Shown one piece after another: positions 27,281 to 37,400 of a DNA stretch of 64,000 bases. Location of the stretch: assembly GCA_964538515.1 (NCBI GenBank), contig CAZIEW010000024.1, positions 1 through 64,000 of the forward strand. Reading direction: 5' to 3'. Source of the DNA: CALBZH01 sp964538515 (GTDB taxonomy: Bacteria > Desulfobacterota > Syntrophobacteria > Syntrophobacterales > Syntrophobacteraceae). Below the pieces are notes generated by a model, which worked only from the letters and a program-made list of their open reading frames with translations, ran no database searches and was not told the origin of the DNA. Made by a program: the position numbers and the translations under genes. The stretch's first letter is position 1. Each line of letters begins with the position of its first letter.

Positions 27281-28132
27281 ATGGACAAGAAACGCGGCCT
27301 CGGACGCGGCCTCGAAGAGCTCCTTGCCACCAGTGACTGGCTCAAACGAGACGACATTCAGCTCTTCTACTGCCCCGTCGACCGGCTCATCCCCAACCCG
27401 TACCAGCCGAGACAGTCCCCTGAAACGGCCGATCTCGACGAGCTCGTTCAATCCATCAAGGAGAAGGGGGTCTTGCAGCCCATCCTCGTCACCCGAACCG
27501 ATCTCCCCGACCAATATCAGATCCTCGCCGGCGAACGGCGCTGGCAGGCCTCCAAGCTCGCCGGTCTTGCCGATGTCCCCGTTATCGTGCGGGAGGCTTC
27601 CTCAGCCGAAGCCCTTGAGCTTGCCCTCATCGAAAACGTTCAACGTCGCGATCTGAACTGCATCGAGGAGGCCATCGCCTACCAGCGCCTCCAGAACGAA
27701 TTCTCTCTGACTCAGGATCAGATTGCCCAGCGCGTCGGCAAGAACCGCGCGACCGTTGCCAACACCTTGCGCTTGCTCCATCTGCCGGCCGATCTCCAGG
27801 CGGACGTCCTCAATGGACGGCTCACCATGGGCCACGCCCGGGCGCTTCTCTCCGTCGAGGACCCCGCCCGGCAGCAGAGGATCCGCGATGCCATCCTCGC
27901 CCGCCACCTCTCCGTTCGCCAGACCGAGCAGCTCGTAGCCAGGGACTCCGCTGCGCCGTCCCCACCACGCCCCGCGGACCCACGCTATGAGGAGCTCGAA
28001 AAGAGCCTCGGCACCCATTTTGAGGCACCAGTTCGCATTCGGGGTCGCGGCAATCGCGGCAGCATCACCATCGCCTTCGAATCCAGGGACCACCTTGATC
28101 AGCTCATTTCTCGGCTCGGGCTCAGCCGTTGA
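27281..28132 (+). CDS. parB: Chromosome partitioning protein ParB (Spo0J)
   Basis: CTP-dependent clamp that binds parS and nucleates origin segregation. The 283-residue protein starts MDKKRGLGRGLEELL, the short ParA-interacting peptide. The CTP-binding domain has NPYQPR, GERRWQA and ENVQRRDLN. The central HTH (about 145-170) reads QDQIAQRVGKNRATVANTLRLL, and a C-terminal dimerisation domain follows. All motifs are intact. It is co-transcribed with parA. Confidence 0.97.
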   Translation: MDKKRGLGRGLEELLATSDWLKRDDIQLFYCPVDRLIPNPYQPRQSPETADLDELVQSIKEKGVLQPILVTRTDLPDQYQILAGERRWQASKLAGLADVPVIVREASSAEALELALIENVQRRDLNCIEEAIAYQRLQNEFSLTQDQIAQRVGKNRATVANTLRLLHLPADLQADVLNGRLTMGHARALLSVEDPARQQRIRDAILARHLSVRQTEQLVARDSAAPSPPRPADPRYEELEKSLGTHFEAPVRIRGRGNRGSITIAFESRDHLDQLISRLGLSR

Positions 28133-28161
28133 GCCCACGAATTCCCATGAAGGACTTCATC

Positions 28162-28587
28162 ATGCGCATTGCGGTCATTGACGGACAAGGCGGCGGGATC
28201 GGCACCTCCATCATCCGAAAGATCAAGGAGGCTTTTGCCGAAGCCTTCGAGGTTTGGGGCCTTGGAACCAACGCCATCGCGACGGCCCAAATGTTGAAAG
28301 CCGGAGCGAACAAGGGGGCCACGGGCGAAAACGCCATCCGTCACTGCGTCGGCCAGGTTGACGTCATCGCCGGCCCGATCTCCATCCTGGTGACCCATTC
28401 CATGATGGGAGAGGTAACGCCCGCCATCGCCAATGCCGTCGGGTCCTGCTCCGCCGTCAAGCTTCTTCTCCCCCTCACCCAGGATCCCGTGACGGTCATT
28501 GGCACCGTTCGAGAGCCACTCCCCCATCTCGTCGAGAAGCTGATTCACCATCTCACGGACCTGCTCAAAGCTCAGGAGACCCCGTGA
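28162..28587 (+). CDS. DUF3842 family protein
   Basis: Function unknown. The 141-residue protein matches the DUF3842 pattern: MRIAVIDGQGGGIGTSIIRKI at the N-terminus, then GLGTNAIATAQMLKAGANKGATGENAI, VDVIAGPISILV and a hydrophobic GEVTPAIANAVG. The N-terminal IDGQGGGIG resembles a nucleotide-binding loop, but no activity is known to me. An ATG at 28147 would add five residues. Its stop overlaps the GTG start of cobU (GTGA), so it is probably translated with the cobalamin genes, which hints at a link to cobamide or corrinoid metabolism. Confidence 0.85.
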   Translation: MRIAVIDGQGGGIGTSIIRKIKEAFAEAFEVWGLGTNAIATAQMLKAGANKGATGENAIRHCVGQVDVIAGPISILVTHSMMGEVTPAIANAVGSCSAVKLLLPLTQDPVTVIGTVREPLPHLVEKLIHHLTDLLKAQETP

Positions 28588-29138
28588 GTCCGCGTCCTCC
28601 CGCCAGCCTCACACCCCACTTGATTCTGGGCGGAGCCCGAAGCGGCAAGAGCACGTACGCCGAATCCCTCCTGCTCAATCATCCTCCCACTTACGTCTAC
28701 GTCGCTACGGCGACCGTCCTCGACGCCGAGATGGAGGCCCGTGTGCGCACGCACCGGGACCGCCGAGGTCCCCACTGGCAAACCCTCGAGTGCCCCCTTG
28801 ACCTCACACGGTGTCTCGATTCGTTACGAGGATCCTCGAGCCCCGTTCTCGTGGACTGCCTCACTCTCTGGCTCAGCAATCTGATGCACGATCCGCGCGC
28901 GAACGATCTGGCCCCCTTTCTGGACGCCTTCTGCCGCACCGTCGCCTCCGTCGACTATCCTCTCTATCTCGTCTCCAATGAGGTCGGCGCAGGCATTGTC
29001 CCCGAAAATGAGCTGGCACGGCGGTTCCGCGACTGGGCAGGATGGACAAACCAGCGCGTGGCTGCCGTCTGCCCGTCCGTAACCCTGGTGGTCGCAGGGC
29101 TTCCCCTGGCCCTCAAGCGCCCCGGCACCCCTTCCTGA
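28584..29138 (+). CDS. cobU: Adenosylcobinamide kinase / adenosylcobinamide-phosphate guanylyltransferase
   Basis: Bifunctional enzyme of cobalamin nucleotide-loop assembly: phosphorylates adenosylcobinamide, then transfers GMP. The 184-residue protein has the P-loop GGARSGKS at 16-23, the guanylylation region with H57 in THRDRR, VDCLTLWLSNL, and SNEVGAGIVPENELARRFRD. The N-terminus is about eight residues longer than typical before the first strand. It begins with GTG overlapping the DUF3842 stop, and cobS follows after 29 bases. Confidence 0.95.
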   Translation: MSPRPPASLTPHLILGGARSGKSTYAESLLLNHPPTYVYVATATVLDAEMEARVRTHRDRRGPHWQTLECPLDLTRCLDSLRGSSSPVLVDCLTLWLSNLMHDPRANDLAPFLDAFCRTVASVDYPLYLVSNEVGAGIVPENELARRFRDWAGWTNQRVAAVCPSVTLVVAGLPLALKRPGTPS

Positions 29139-29167
29139 TCGCACACCTCCACCCAAAGGACTGATCC

Positions 29168-29962
29168 GTGGACGCTCCCCAAGCTTCAGAAACCAGGACC
29201 GCAAGCCCCTTTGCCATTCTTGCCTTGGCCTTCTCCTTCCTCACCCTTCTTCCTGTTCCCCAACGATGGCTCGCCTCCGTGACGACCCCAGACCTGGCTC
29301 GGAGCTTTGCCGTTTTCCCCCTTGTCGGATTCACCGTTGGCGTCATCCTCATGGCTCCGCCTTGGCTCCTGGCAGGAACCGGATCCTCCCTGCTCCACGC
29401 GACGCTGGTGGCCTCGCTGCTCTGCCTTTTCACCCGTGCTCTTCACCTGGACGGCCTGGCGGACGTGGCCGATGGCTTCGGTGGCGCCTACACCCCCGAA
29501 AGACGCCTCGAAATCATGAAGGACAGTCGCACGGGAGCCTTCGGCGTTGCCGCCATCGTCTTTCTCGTCGCCGTTAAGATTGCCGCCCTGGATGTTTTGA
29601 TCTCGCGCCACTGCTGGGCCTTCATTGCCTTGGCACCCCTTCTCGGACGGTTTGCGATGGTCGCGTCCGCCTATGGAAGCCGCTACGCGCGCAATGAAGG
29701 CGGCCTTGGCCAATCCTTCATCGAGCATATCGCAGCAATTCATCTTGTCACGGCGTCCATCGCCACAGCCATCCTCTCGCTCTTGCTCGCCGGCATCGCT
29801 TCGCTCCCGCCGCTTGCAGCCGTCCTCTGCTTTGTCGCGCTCGCACGATGGACCAGTCACCGCATGATCGGGGGACTCACAGGAGACGTCCTCGGGGCCA
29901 TCAACGAAATCGCCGAGGCGCTGGCCTGGACTGCTCTCGCCTTGCTGCCACAGGCTCCCTGA
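29168..29962 (+). CDS. cobS: Adenosylcobinamide-GDP ribazoletransferase
   Basis: Membrane enzyme joining adenosylcobinamide-GDP to alpha-ribazole to form adenosylcobalamin phosphate. The 264-residue polytopic protein has the family motifs LPVPQRW near the N-terminus, FPLVGFTVG and HLDGLADVADGFGG with its Asp-rich metal site, then KDSRTGAFGV. The start is GTG. cobC and cobT are not adjacent, so the pathway must be completed elsewhere; the pair may serve salvage rather than full synthesis. Confidence 0.93.
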   Translation: MDAPQASETRTASPFAILALAFSFLTLLPVPQRWLASVTTPDLARSFAVFPLVGFTVGVILMAPPWLLAGTGSSLLHATLVASLLCLFTRALHLDGLADVADGFGGAYTPERRLEIMKDSRTGAFGVAAIVFLVAVKIAALDVLISRHCWAFIALAPLLGRFAMVASAYGSRYARNEGGLGQSFIEHIAAIHLVTASIATAILSLLLAGIASLPPLAAVLCFVALARWTSHRMIGGLTGDVLGAINEIAEALAWTALALLPQAP

Positions 29963-30026
29963 CCGCATTACTCCCTCAGTCTCCCAGTCCCCCCAATGCG
30001 CTCCCTTGCATACGGAGATCCCCACT

Positions 30027-31037
30027 ATGACGCATTCCACCACACCAGCCGGTCTCATTCTCGAACGTCTCAAGGCGAAGCCCGATCGCTATGTCTCCGG
30101 ATCCCTTCTCGCGGAAGAGCTCTCCATCACGCGGACCGCCATATGGAAGCATATTCAGGCCCTTACCGAGCGAGGCTACACCATAGAGCGTCAGCCAAGC
30201 CGTGGGTATCGCCTGATTGCCGCCCCCGACCGCCTTTTCCCCGAGGAGATCCTGCCTTCCTTACACACCCAGTGGCTTGGCCGCCACTTTGTGCATCATC
30301 TGGAAACCGCTTCCACCAATCAGGACGCCCTCCTGCTCGCCACCCAAGGCGCCCCGCATGGCACCGTTGTGGTTGCCGAGCACCAAACCGCTGGACGAGG
30401 CCGCCTGCGCCGGACATGGAATTCACCTAAAGAATCGGGCATTTACGCGTCTCTCCTCTTTAACCGTCCCCTTCCAGCTCATCAAGCCCCCCAGGCCCCG
30501 CTCGTCATCGCACTCGCTCTCACTCGGGTCCTGCGCTGTCAATTCGGACTCGACGCCACCATCAAGTGGCCGAATGATGTCTTGATTCACGGCAGAAAGG
30601 TTTCCGGGATTCTAGCCGAGATGCAGCTCGACCAGGATGAGCTCCGTCATTTGGTGGTCGGTGTTGGAATCAATGTCAATCAGACTGAAGACCAGTTTTT
30701 GGGCGACTTCCGTTACCCCCCCACCTCCCTGGCCATGGAGCTCCATCGGACGGTCAGCCGCAAAGCGGTCCTTGTCGCCTTTCTTGAAGAAACCGAGCTG
30801 ATTTACAGCGGATACGAACAAGACGGCTTCGGCCACTACCTCGAAGAATTCGAAAGTGTTTCCGCAGTGTTAGGCAAGAAGGTCCTTGTTCAGACCGGGG
30901 ATCGATCGATGGTCGGAGTCGTACGGGGATTCACAACGGAGGGAGCCCTGAGGCTCCTCCCGGAAAACGGCCAACCTGAAATGACTATTTGGGCGGGTGA
31001 TGTGTCGCGGCTTTCGGGAGATTTCACGCACGGATGA
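30027..31037 (+). CDS. birA: Biotin--[acetyl-CoA carboxylase] ligase with biotin repressor domain
   Basis: Attaches biotin to carrier proteins and probably represses biotin genes. The 336-residue protein has an N-terminal winged helix-turn-helix (about 5-60; YVSGSLLAEELSITRTAIWKHIQAL), a catalytic domain with EHQTAGRGRLRRTWNSP and IKWPNDV, then GVGINVNQ, and a C-terminal SH3-like domain. All catalytic signatures are intact. GGAG precedes the ATG. It lies after cobS; no biotin synthesis genes are nearby. Confidence 0.94.
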   Translation: MTHSTTPAGLILERLKAKPDRYVSGSLLAEELSITRTAIWKHIQALTERGYTIERQPSRGYRLIAAPDRLFPEEILPSLHTQWLGRHFVHHLETASTNQDALLLATQGAPHGTVVVAEHQTAGRGRLRRTWNSPKESGIYASLLFNRPLPAHQAPQAPLVIALALTRVLRCQFGLDATIKWPNDVLIHGRKVSGILAEMQLDQDELRHLVVGVGINVNQTEDQFLGDFRYPPTSLAMELHRTVSRKAVLVAFLEETELIYSGYEQDGFGHYLEEFESVSAVLGKKVLVQTGDRSMVGVVRGFTTEGALRLLPENGQPEMTIWAGDVSRLSGDFTHG

Positions 31038-31250
31038 GGTTCATGCGGCCGCAGCTCAAGGCCAAAGAGACCCTGGCCAACCGGGGGCCATGCGCCACTA
31101 GCGGATCAGCTCCCCCTGACCTTCTCGGCATGAGCCCGATCGATCGCGCCGCTCTCAAGCGGGCAGAAACTGCTTCGTCACGCCGAGCAGCCTGGCCGCC
31201 CCTCGCAGGAGGCTCCTCCCGCCGCAGGAGCACAACGCGCTCCCAGGGTA

Positions 31251-31613
31251 TCAACTCCCCCGGGCTTTCTCGCTTGCCTCCTGCTTCCGCTTGCAGTCGA
31301 TGCACAGCGTCGTCACCGGCCGAGCTTTGAGCCGCTCGATGCCGATATCATCGCCACAGCTCTCGCACACGCCGAATTCCCCATCCTCGATTCGTTGAAG
31401 TGCCTCTCGGATCTTGCTAATGAGCTTCCGTTCCCGATCACGGATTCGGAGCATGAAGTTGCGATCCGACTCCAGAGTTGCCCTGTCCGTAGGGTCCGGA
31501 AACGTTTCTTCAGTATCCGTCATACCGGCGACAGTCTTTTCAGCCTCCTCGAACAGCTCGGAGAGACGCCTCTGCAGCAGCTCTTTGAAAAATGCTTGTG
31601 TGTTAGCATCCAT
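31251..31613 (-). CDS. dksA: DksA-type transcription factor
   Basis: Binds the RNA polymerase secondary channel and, with ppGpp, adjusts rRNA and amino-acid promoters. The 120-residue protein has an N-terminal coiled coil whose tip carries D40-P-T-D43-R-A45, fitting the DxxDxA motif. The four-Cys zinc finger is complete (C83, C86, C104, C107). It is shorter at the N-terminus than enterobacterial DksA. GGAGG lies eight bases before the chosen ATG; an upstream in-frame ATG would add 53 residues with no family match. It follows moaC by 79 bases. Confidence 0.9.
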   Translation of the reverse strand: MDANTQAFFKELLQRRLSELFEEAEKTVAGMTDTEETFPDPTDRATLESDRNFMLRIRDRERKLISKIREALQRIEDGEFGVCESCGDDIGIERLKARPVTTLCIDCKRKQEASEKARGS

Positions 31614-31692
31614 ATCAGCAACCTCCAGATGGTCAGTCCAGAATCGAGATTGCTTAGCATAGTGACTCACAAACGTAAAGGCAAATCGAAGA

Positions 31693-32202
31693 CTACTTGC
31701 GGGTATACGTTCCGCTCTTCCCCCCGCTCTTATAGGTAAGCTGCACCTGCTCAAGGCGCATCCCCCGATCAATGGCTTTGCACATGTCGTAAATCGTCAA
31801 TGCCGCATGAGTCACCGCGACCAAGGCCTCCATTTCCACACCGGTGCGATCGGCTGTCCGAACGGTGGATTCAATGTGAATTCGATCCCCCTCTTGCCCC
31901 ACCTCAAAGCTCACGTCCACGGACGTCAACTGAATGGGGTGGCAAAGCGGAATGAGCTCCCATGTGCGCTTGGCGGCCATGATTCCGGCCAACCGTGCGG
32001 CTTCGAAGACGTTCCCTTTCGCAATCGCCCCCTCGCTGATCTTCCGCACCGTCTGCGGCAAGAGCACGACCATTCCTGACGCCCGCGCTTCGCGCAGGGT
32101 CACGTCCTTATGCGATACATCCACCATCCGCAGCCGACCCTGCTGATCCAAGTGGGTCAACTCCGTTGCCTGCCCGTCACCCTCCCCAGGCGGTCTCCCC
32201 AT
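31693..32202 (-). CDS. moaC: Cyclic pyranopterin monophosphate synthase MoaC
   Basis: Second step of molybdenum cofactor synthesis, converting 3',8-cyclo-GTP to cyclic pyranopterin monophosphate. The 169-residue protein contains MVDVSHKDVTLREARASG, IPLCHPIQLTSVDV with the catalytic His region, and GVEMEALVAVTHAALTIYDMCKAID. The start MGRPPGEG is inferred from family length; no strong ribosome site is visible. Its N-terminal region is preceded by the DnaJ-like gene 58 bases upstream. No other moa gene is adjacent. Confidence 0.94.
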   Translation of the reverse strand: MGRPPGEGDGQATELTHLDQQGRLRMVDVSHKDVTLREARASGMVVLLPQTVRKISEGAIAKGNVFEAARLAGIMAAKRTWELIPLCHPIQLTSVDVSFEVGQEGDRIHIESTVRTADRTGVEMEALVAVTHAALTIYDMCKAIDRGMRLEQVQLTYKSGGKSGTYTRK

Positions 32203-32260
32203 TGTCCCCTTTCCCCTTTTTGACGCGCCTTGGCTCGGCAAAGGTTTTGCTCGCACGTCT

Positions 32261-32917
32261 TCAGATCCCTTCCACCACTTGCACGTACACAACCAGATCC
32301 CCGACGGGACTCCCATAAGCCGACCAGTCTCCCGCGCCAGCCACACGCAGGCAGGCACCGTCCCCGCAGCCGGCCGGGACCGTGATCCTCACGGTCGTGC
32401 GCTCTTCCGTCTGCCCGCAGCCCCCGCAGGCTGCACAGGCTGTCTTCCCATTCGTGGCGCCACGTCCGAAGCACCCAGCGCAGACGACCTCCCGCACATA
32501 CTCCAACTGATGCGTGGATGCTGTCCCCACCTGGCTGCGCCCCACCTGCAAATCGAAGCGCAGATCAGGGCTTCCCCGCGACCCCACGCGCTCGGCCGGT
32601 TTGACTCCAAAATACTCTTCAAAGATCTCCCCGAAGGAGGATGACTTCACTTGGCCGCGATCCGCGTCAAACTCATCCGAGGTCTTCCGCGCCCGTGTCT
32701 TCGAATACCCACGGCGCCGGTCATACTTCTTGCGCCGTCCCGGATCGACAAGCGTCTCGTAGGCTTCCAAAGCCTGTCGGAACCGCTCCACGGCCTCGGG
32801 ATTGTCCGGATTTCGATCCGGGTGAAATCGGAAGGCAAGCAACCGGAACGACCGCCTGATCTCATCCGCCGTCGCGCGAGCCGATAAACCGAGAATCCTG
32901 TAATAGCATTTAACCAT
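32261..32917 (-). CDS. Truncated DnaJ-like protein (J domain, two zinc repeats, partial C-terminal domain)
   Basis: Probable DnaK co-chaperone. In the 218-residue form the J domain occupies about residues 1-65 with the HPD motif at 32-34 (FRFHPDRNPDN). A linker follows, then two CxxCxGxG-type zinc repeats (CAGCFGRG, CAACGGCG) where full DnaJ has four. A single peptide-binding-like segment (VRITVPAGCGDGACLRVAG) ends the protein. The stop comes where C-terminal domain II would begin. It could be a specialised short form or a decayed DnaJ; the frame is open and motifs are intact. The start is at MVKCYYRILGL; no clear ribosome site is seen. Confidence 0.8.
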   Translation of the reverse strand: MVKCYYRILGLSARATADEIRRSFRLLAFRFHPDRNPDNPEAVERFRQALEAYETLVDPGRRKKYDRRRGYSKTRARKTSDEFDADRGQVKSSSFGEIFEEYFGVKPAERVGSRGSPDLRFDLQVGRSQVGTASTHQLEYVREVVCAGCFGRGATNGKTACAACGGCGQTEERTTVRITVPAGCGDGACLRVAGAGDWSAYGSPVGDLVVYVQVVEGI

Positions 32918-33175
32918 GACGCGAACGCATTCAAAGCACCGCAAACACCGTGTCCCCCTGGGACATTCCCTGGGGAGATCCCGTTTTCACGAATCGAGAT
33001 CTAATACTAAAGCCATTCTATGCCCAAAACAAGGATCAACGCCGAGATCACCGATTGATCTGGTCAGATGCCACAAAACGTGTAAACTGAGCCCCAGGCG
33101 CGTTGTCCAGCGTGACCGCGCCCTTGGATTGTCGTGGAAGCCCCATCCTTTTCCTGAGCTCCGAGGCATGTATCG

Positions 33176-34435
33176 ATGTTCAAATTCATCCACGCGGCGG
33201 ACCTTCACCTCGACAGCCCCCTCATTGGTCTCGAACGCTATGAGGGCGCACCCGTTGCGCGGCTTCGCGGGGCAACCCGCGAAGCGTTGAAAAACCTCGT
33301 GTCCCTCGCCCTTTCGGAAGCCGTTGCCTTCGTACTCATCGCCGGCGACATCTTTGACGGCGACTGGAAAGACTATAATACGGGCCTCTTTTTCGTCGAC
33401 CAGATGCGGCGTCTCCGCGACGCCTCGATCCCTGTCTTCCTGGTCTCCGGCAATCACGACGCGGCCAGCCAGGTTTCCAAATCCCTCAAAATGCCCGAAA
33501 ACGTGCACGGCTTTTCCGTCAAGCGCGCCGAGACCTTCCCGTTGGACCCTCCCGGCGTCGCCATCCATGGCCAGGGATTCGCCAAAGCCGCCGTCACAAG
33601 CGACCTCGCCGCCGAATTCCCCAAAGCGCTCCCCGGATGCTTCAACATTGGTCTCCTACACACCAGCGCCACCGGGCGGCCCGGCCACGAGCCCTACGCG
33701 CCCTGCACCCTCGAAGGCCTCATTGCCAAGGGCTACGACTACTGGGCCCTCGGCCATGTCCACACACGTGAGATTCTCTCCCCAGAGCCTCTCATTCTCT
33801 TTTCCGGAAACACGCAGGGACGCCACATCCGAGAGACTGGCCCCAAAGGCTGCACCCTCGTGACGGTTCAGGACGGAAAAGTCCTGTCGGCCGACGCCGT
33901 CGATCTGGATGTTTTGCGCTGGGTCCTCCTGGAAATCCCCCTTTCCGGCGCCCGAGACCCCGATGACATCCTCGAGCGCGTCGCCGCTACCGTACACACT
34001 GAACGGAATCTCCACTCCGACCGTCTGCTCGCCATGCGATTCCTATTCACGGGATCCTGCAGCCCTTCCACGGCCCTCACGCTGCACTCGGAGCAGTTCC
34101 TCAACGAGGCTCGCTCCGTCGCCACCGACGTGGGCCGAGGCGACGTGTGGGTCGAAAAAGTCTCCGTCCATCCCCGGCTCACCGCTGACCTTGAAACCCT
34201 CATCGGTAGGGACGATCCTTTAGGCGGACTCCTTCGCTCGATCCGCGATTTAAGCCCAAGCGGCGCTGCCTTTGAGACGCTTCTCTCCGATTTCACCGAG
34301 CTCAAGAAACGCATCCCCCCGGAGATTCTCCATGGCAGCGAGCCCCTCGACATCGACCTTGAGGAGCGACGCCCGGAAATCCTCGAAGACGTGAAGCAGC
34401 TCCTTGTCGCCAGGCTCATTACGAGGGCCCCCTGA
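33176..34435 (+). CDS. YhaO-type metallophosphoesterase (SbcD-like nuclease)
   Basis: Probable DNA nuclease subunit. The 419-residue protein has all calcineurin-type metal motifs: AADLHLDSP (D and H), AGDIFDGDWKD, SGNHDA and GHVHTRE. After the phosphoesterase core (about 1-260) comes a DNA-capping-like domain. Its stop overlaps the start of the next gene (TGATG), indicating a two-gene operon with the YhaN-type ATPase. This pairing is like Bacillus yhaO-yhaN rather than sbcD-sbcC. Confidence 0.88.
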   Translation: MFKFIHAADLHLDSPLIGLERYEGAPVARLRGATREALKNLVSLALSEAVAFVLIAGDIFDGDWKDYNTGLFFVDQMRRLRDASIPVFLVSGNHDAASQVSKSLKMPENVHGFSVKRAETFPLDPPGVAIHGQGFAKAAVTSDLAAEFPKALPGCFNIGLLHTSATGRPGHEPYAPCTLEGLIAKGYDYWALGHVHTREILSPEPLILFSGNTQGRHIRETGPKGCTLVTVQDGKVLSADAVDLDVLRWVLLEIPLSGARDPDDILERVAATVHTERNLHSDRLLAMRFLFTGSCSPSTALTLHSEQFLNEARSVATDVGRGDVWVEKVSVHPRLTADLETLIGRDDPLGGLLRSIRDLSPSGAAFETLLSDFTELKKRIPPEILHGSEPLDIDLEERRPEILEDVKQLLVARLITRAP

Positions 34436-37400
34436 TGCGCTTCCTCTCCCTGCACCTTACCGCCTTCGGCCCCTTCACGGATCTCCACCTGGACCTCTCA
34501 GCGGGCCACCACGGGCTCCATATCATCCACGGCCCCAACGAAGCTGGAAAGAGTGCCTCCCTCCGCGCCCTGGCCGCCCTTCTTTTCGGGATACCCGCCT
34601 CGACGACCGACAACTTCATCCACGATTACCGCGCCCTCAGAGTCGGTGCCAGCCTGCTCCACTCTGACGGATCGCGCATCGACCTGGTTCGTCGCAAAGG
34701 CCTGAAGGATACCCTCCTGTCCCCCTCCGGCAGCCCACTCCCCGAAGGCGCCCTCGGCAAATTCCTGGGAGGTGTTGATGAGAATCTGTTTTCCCTCATG
34801 TTTGGACTCAACCACGCCGGATTGCTTCGGGGCGGTGAGGAGATTCTTCGGGGCGGCGGCGCGCTCGGCGAAGCCATCTTCACTGCCGGCCTGGGGGCCA
34901 CGCACCTTCGCGAAGTCCTTCGCGGGCTCGCAGAAGAGGCCGAACGTCTCTTCAAACCCAAGGGGTCCCTGCAGACCATTGCCCAGTCCATCACCGCTTA
35001 TAAGGAGGCCAAAGCCAAGCTCCAGGCGGCAACGCTCCCTCCCAGAGACTGGCTTGCCGAAGAGGAGGCTCTCCACCAAGCCACCGAAAGGAAGCGGTCC
35101 CTCGACAAGGAGCTGCGAGACCTGAGCACCGAGAAGTCTAGAATCGAGCGTTTCCAGAAAGCCCTTCCGCTGCTCGCCGAGCGCCGAGAGCTCCTCGCCC
35201 GTCGTCAGGCGTTGGGCACCGTTCGCCTGCTCACCCCCGACTTCGCCAAAACGAGACGCGACCTCACGCTCCAGCGGGCCAAGCTCGCCGAGCAGGAGCA
35301 AGCCGCCGCTCGACATGTCGCCGAGCTCGAAGAGAAGATCCATCTGCTGCAGGTGGATTCCCGCGTGCTTGATCAGGAGCTCCCCATCGTGGAGCTCCAC
35401 GAGCGCCTTGGGGGCTACCGAAAAGGAGCCCGCGACATCATGCGGCTCCAGGCCGAACGTTCCCAGCTTCACCGGGATGCGGCAGCCATGCTGCGTGAGA
35501 TCCGTCCCGACCTGGACATGGGCCATGTCGAAGTCCTGCGGCTGACGACAGCGAAGCGGTCTCGAGTGCGCCACCTTGCCGCTCAGAGCCAAGCACTCGA
35601 TGAGCGGCTCGCCCGCGCCAGGGAAGATGTCCGGCGGCTCACCGAGCGACTCCAAGACACCCACGCCGGACTCTCCCAGATGGATTGCCCGAAAGACCCC
35701 GCTCCCCTCCGAAGTCTCCTGGCCGAATTCCGCAAGCTGGGTAATCCCGAAGACGAGCTCAACCGCCTCCTCGCCAAGCTGCAGGGACAATCGGAGCAGA
35801 CCTCCATCGAGCTCGCCCGCCTGGGGCTCTGGCAGGGAGAGCTGCTTGATCTTGAGAAGCTCCCCGTGCCGTCCCTGGAAACCGTGGACCGCTATGATAC
35901 GGCGTTTCAACAAGCCCACCACGCGGCGGCTCAGGCAAACGATCGCGCCCGGGAGCTGGACCGTGCCCTATCGGATGCAGACAGGCAAATCGAAGCCCTG
36001 CAGCTCGGCCTTCCCGTGCCCACCGAGGCAGACCTGGAGAACGCCAGGAACCGCAGAGCACTTGGCTGGACCCTCGTGCGCCGCTCTTGGCTGGAAGGGG
36101 TAACCGATAGTGAAGCCACGAGGGAGTTCGATCCGGAGCGCCCCCTGCCCGAAGCCTATGAAACCAGTGTCAGCGACGCCGATGCCGTCTCCGACAGGCT
36201 TCGCAGGGAGGCCAACCGAGTGGCGGAGCTGGCGAGCCTCCTTGCCCAAAAGAAACAATTGGTCGAGCTCTCCAATCGAAGCCGCACCGAGCTCCAGAAG
36301 ACCGAGGGCCGGCTGGCCGCACTCCAAGACGAATGGTGCGCCACGTGGGAGCCTTGCGGGATCTCCCCCCTCACCCCAAAGGAAATGCGCGGCTGGATTG
36401 CCAAAAGGGACAAGCTTGTCTCCGCAGCAGAGGCGCTGCGCCTTGATGGCGACCGTGCGGCAGCGCTCCGGCTGCGCATCGACGGCTGCGTGGCGACGCT
36501 CATCCCCCTGTTGCAGGATCTGGCGCCGGACACCCCCATCGAGCACCATGGCCTCGAGCATCTCCTCGAACAGGGCGCGGCCGCAGTCGCGCGTATCGAG
36601 CTCCTACTCAAGACCCGACAGGACCTCATCCAGGCAGCGGAAGAGCTCAAAGAAGATTTGCATGAGGCCACTCGAGCGGCAGAACGTGCCTCGCACGACC
36701 TCTCCCAATGGCGGCAGGCCTGGACCGATGCCATGGACGGCCTCGGACTTCCCCCCAGCACGCTTCCCATCGAAGCGAGCACCGTCATCGAGCGCATCGA
36801 CGAGCTTTTCAAGCAGCTCGACAAAGCCGAAAGCCTCGCCACGCGCATCGAGGCCGCACTCAACGAGCGAGAGCGATTCGAAGCCGATGCTCGTGCCCTC
36901 GCGACCCGGCTGGCACCCGAGGCCGCCGATCTGCCTGCCGACCACATCACGGCCGAGCTTCATGCGCGCTATCAGAAGGCCGCCAAAGATGCGGCAGCCC
37001 GATCCGAGCTTGAATTACAGCGCACCCACCATCTGGAGATCGGTCATACGGCCCGAGGCGGCCTCGCTGAGATCGCCGCGCAGCTGCAAGAGCTTTGTCT
37101 TCAGGCCGGCTGCCGCGACCCTGAAGACCTCGACGCAGCCGAGGAGAGGTCCCAGCAGGCCCTGATGCTCCAGAGGGAGCTTGAATCCATCGAAAAGCAG
37201 CTCTTGGAGCATAGCGCCGGAGCCACACTCGACACCCTTGCCCACGAGGCCTCTCTCCTTGATCCGGACCTCCTGCCGCAGCGGCTCCGGGAGATCACCG
37301 AACGACTCGAGACCCTGGAGACGGAGCGAGCGGATGCCCTGGCGGCAGCCGTTCGCGCCGAGCACAGCCTCGAGCGCATGGACGGACGGGCCGATGCCGC

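Noticed and set aside
34498..35922. A 474-codon open frame on the minus strand
   Set aside because: It is antisense to the YhaN-type coiled coil; Leu- and Gly-rich composition mirrors the Glu/Ala-rich coding strand.
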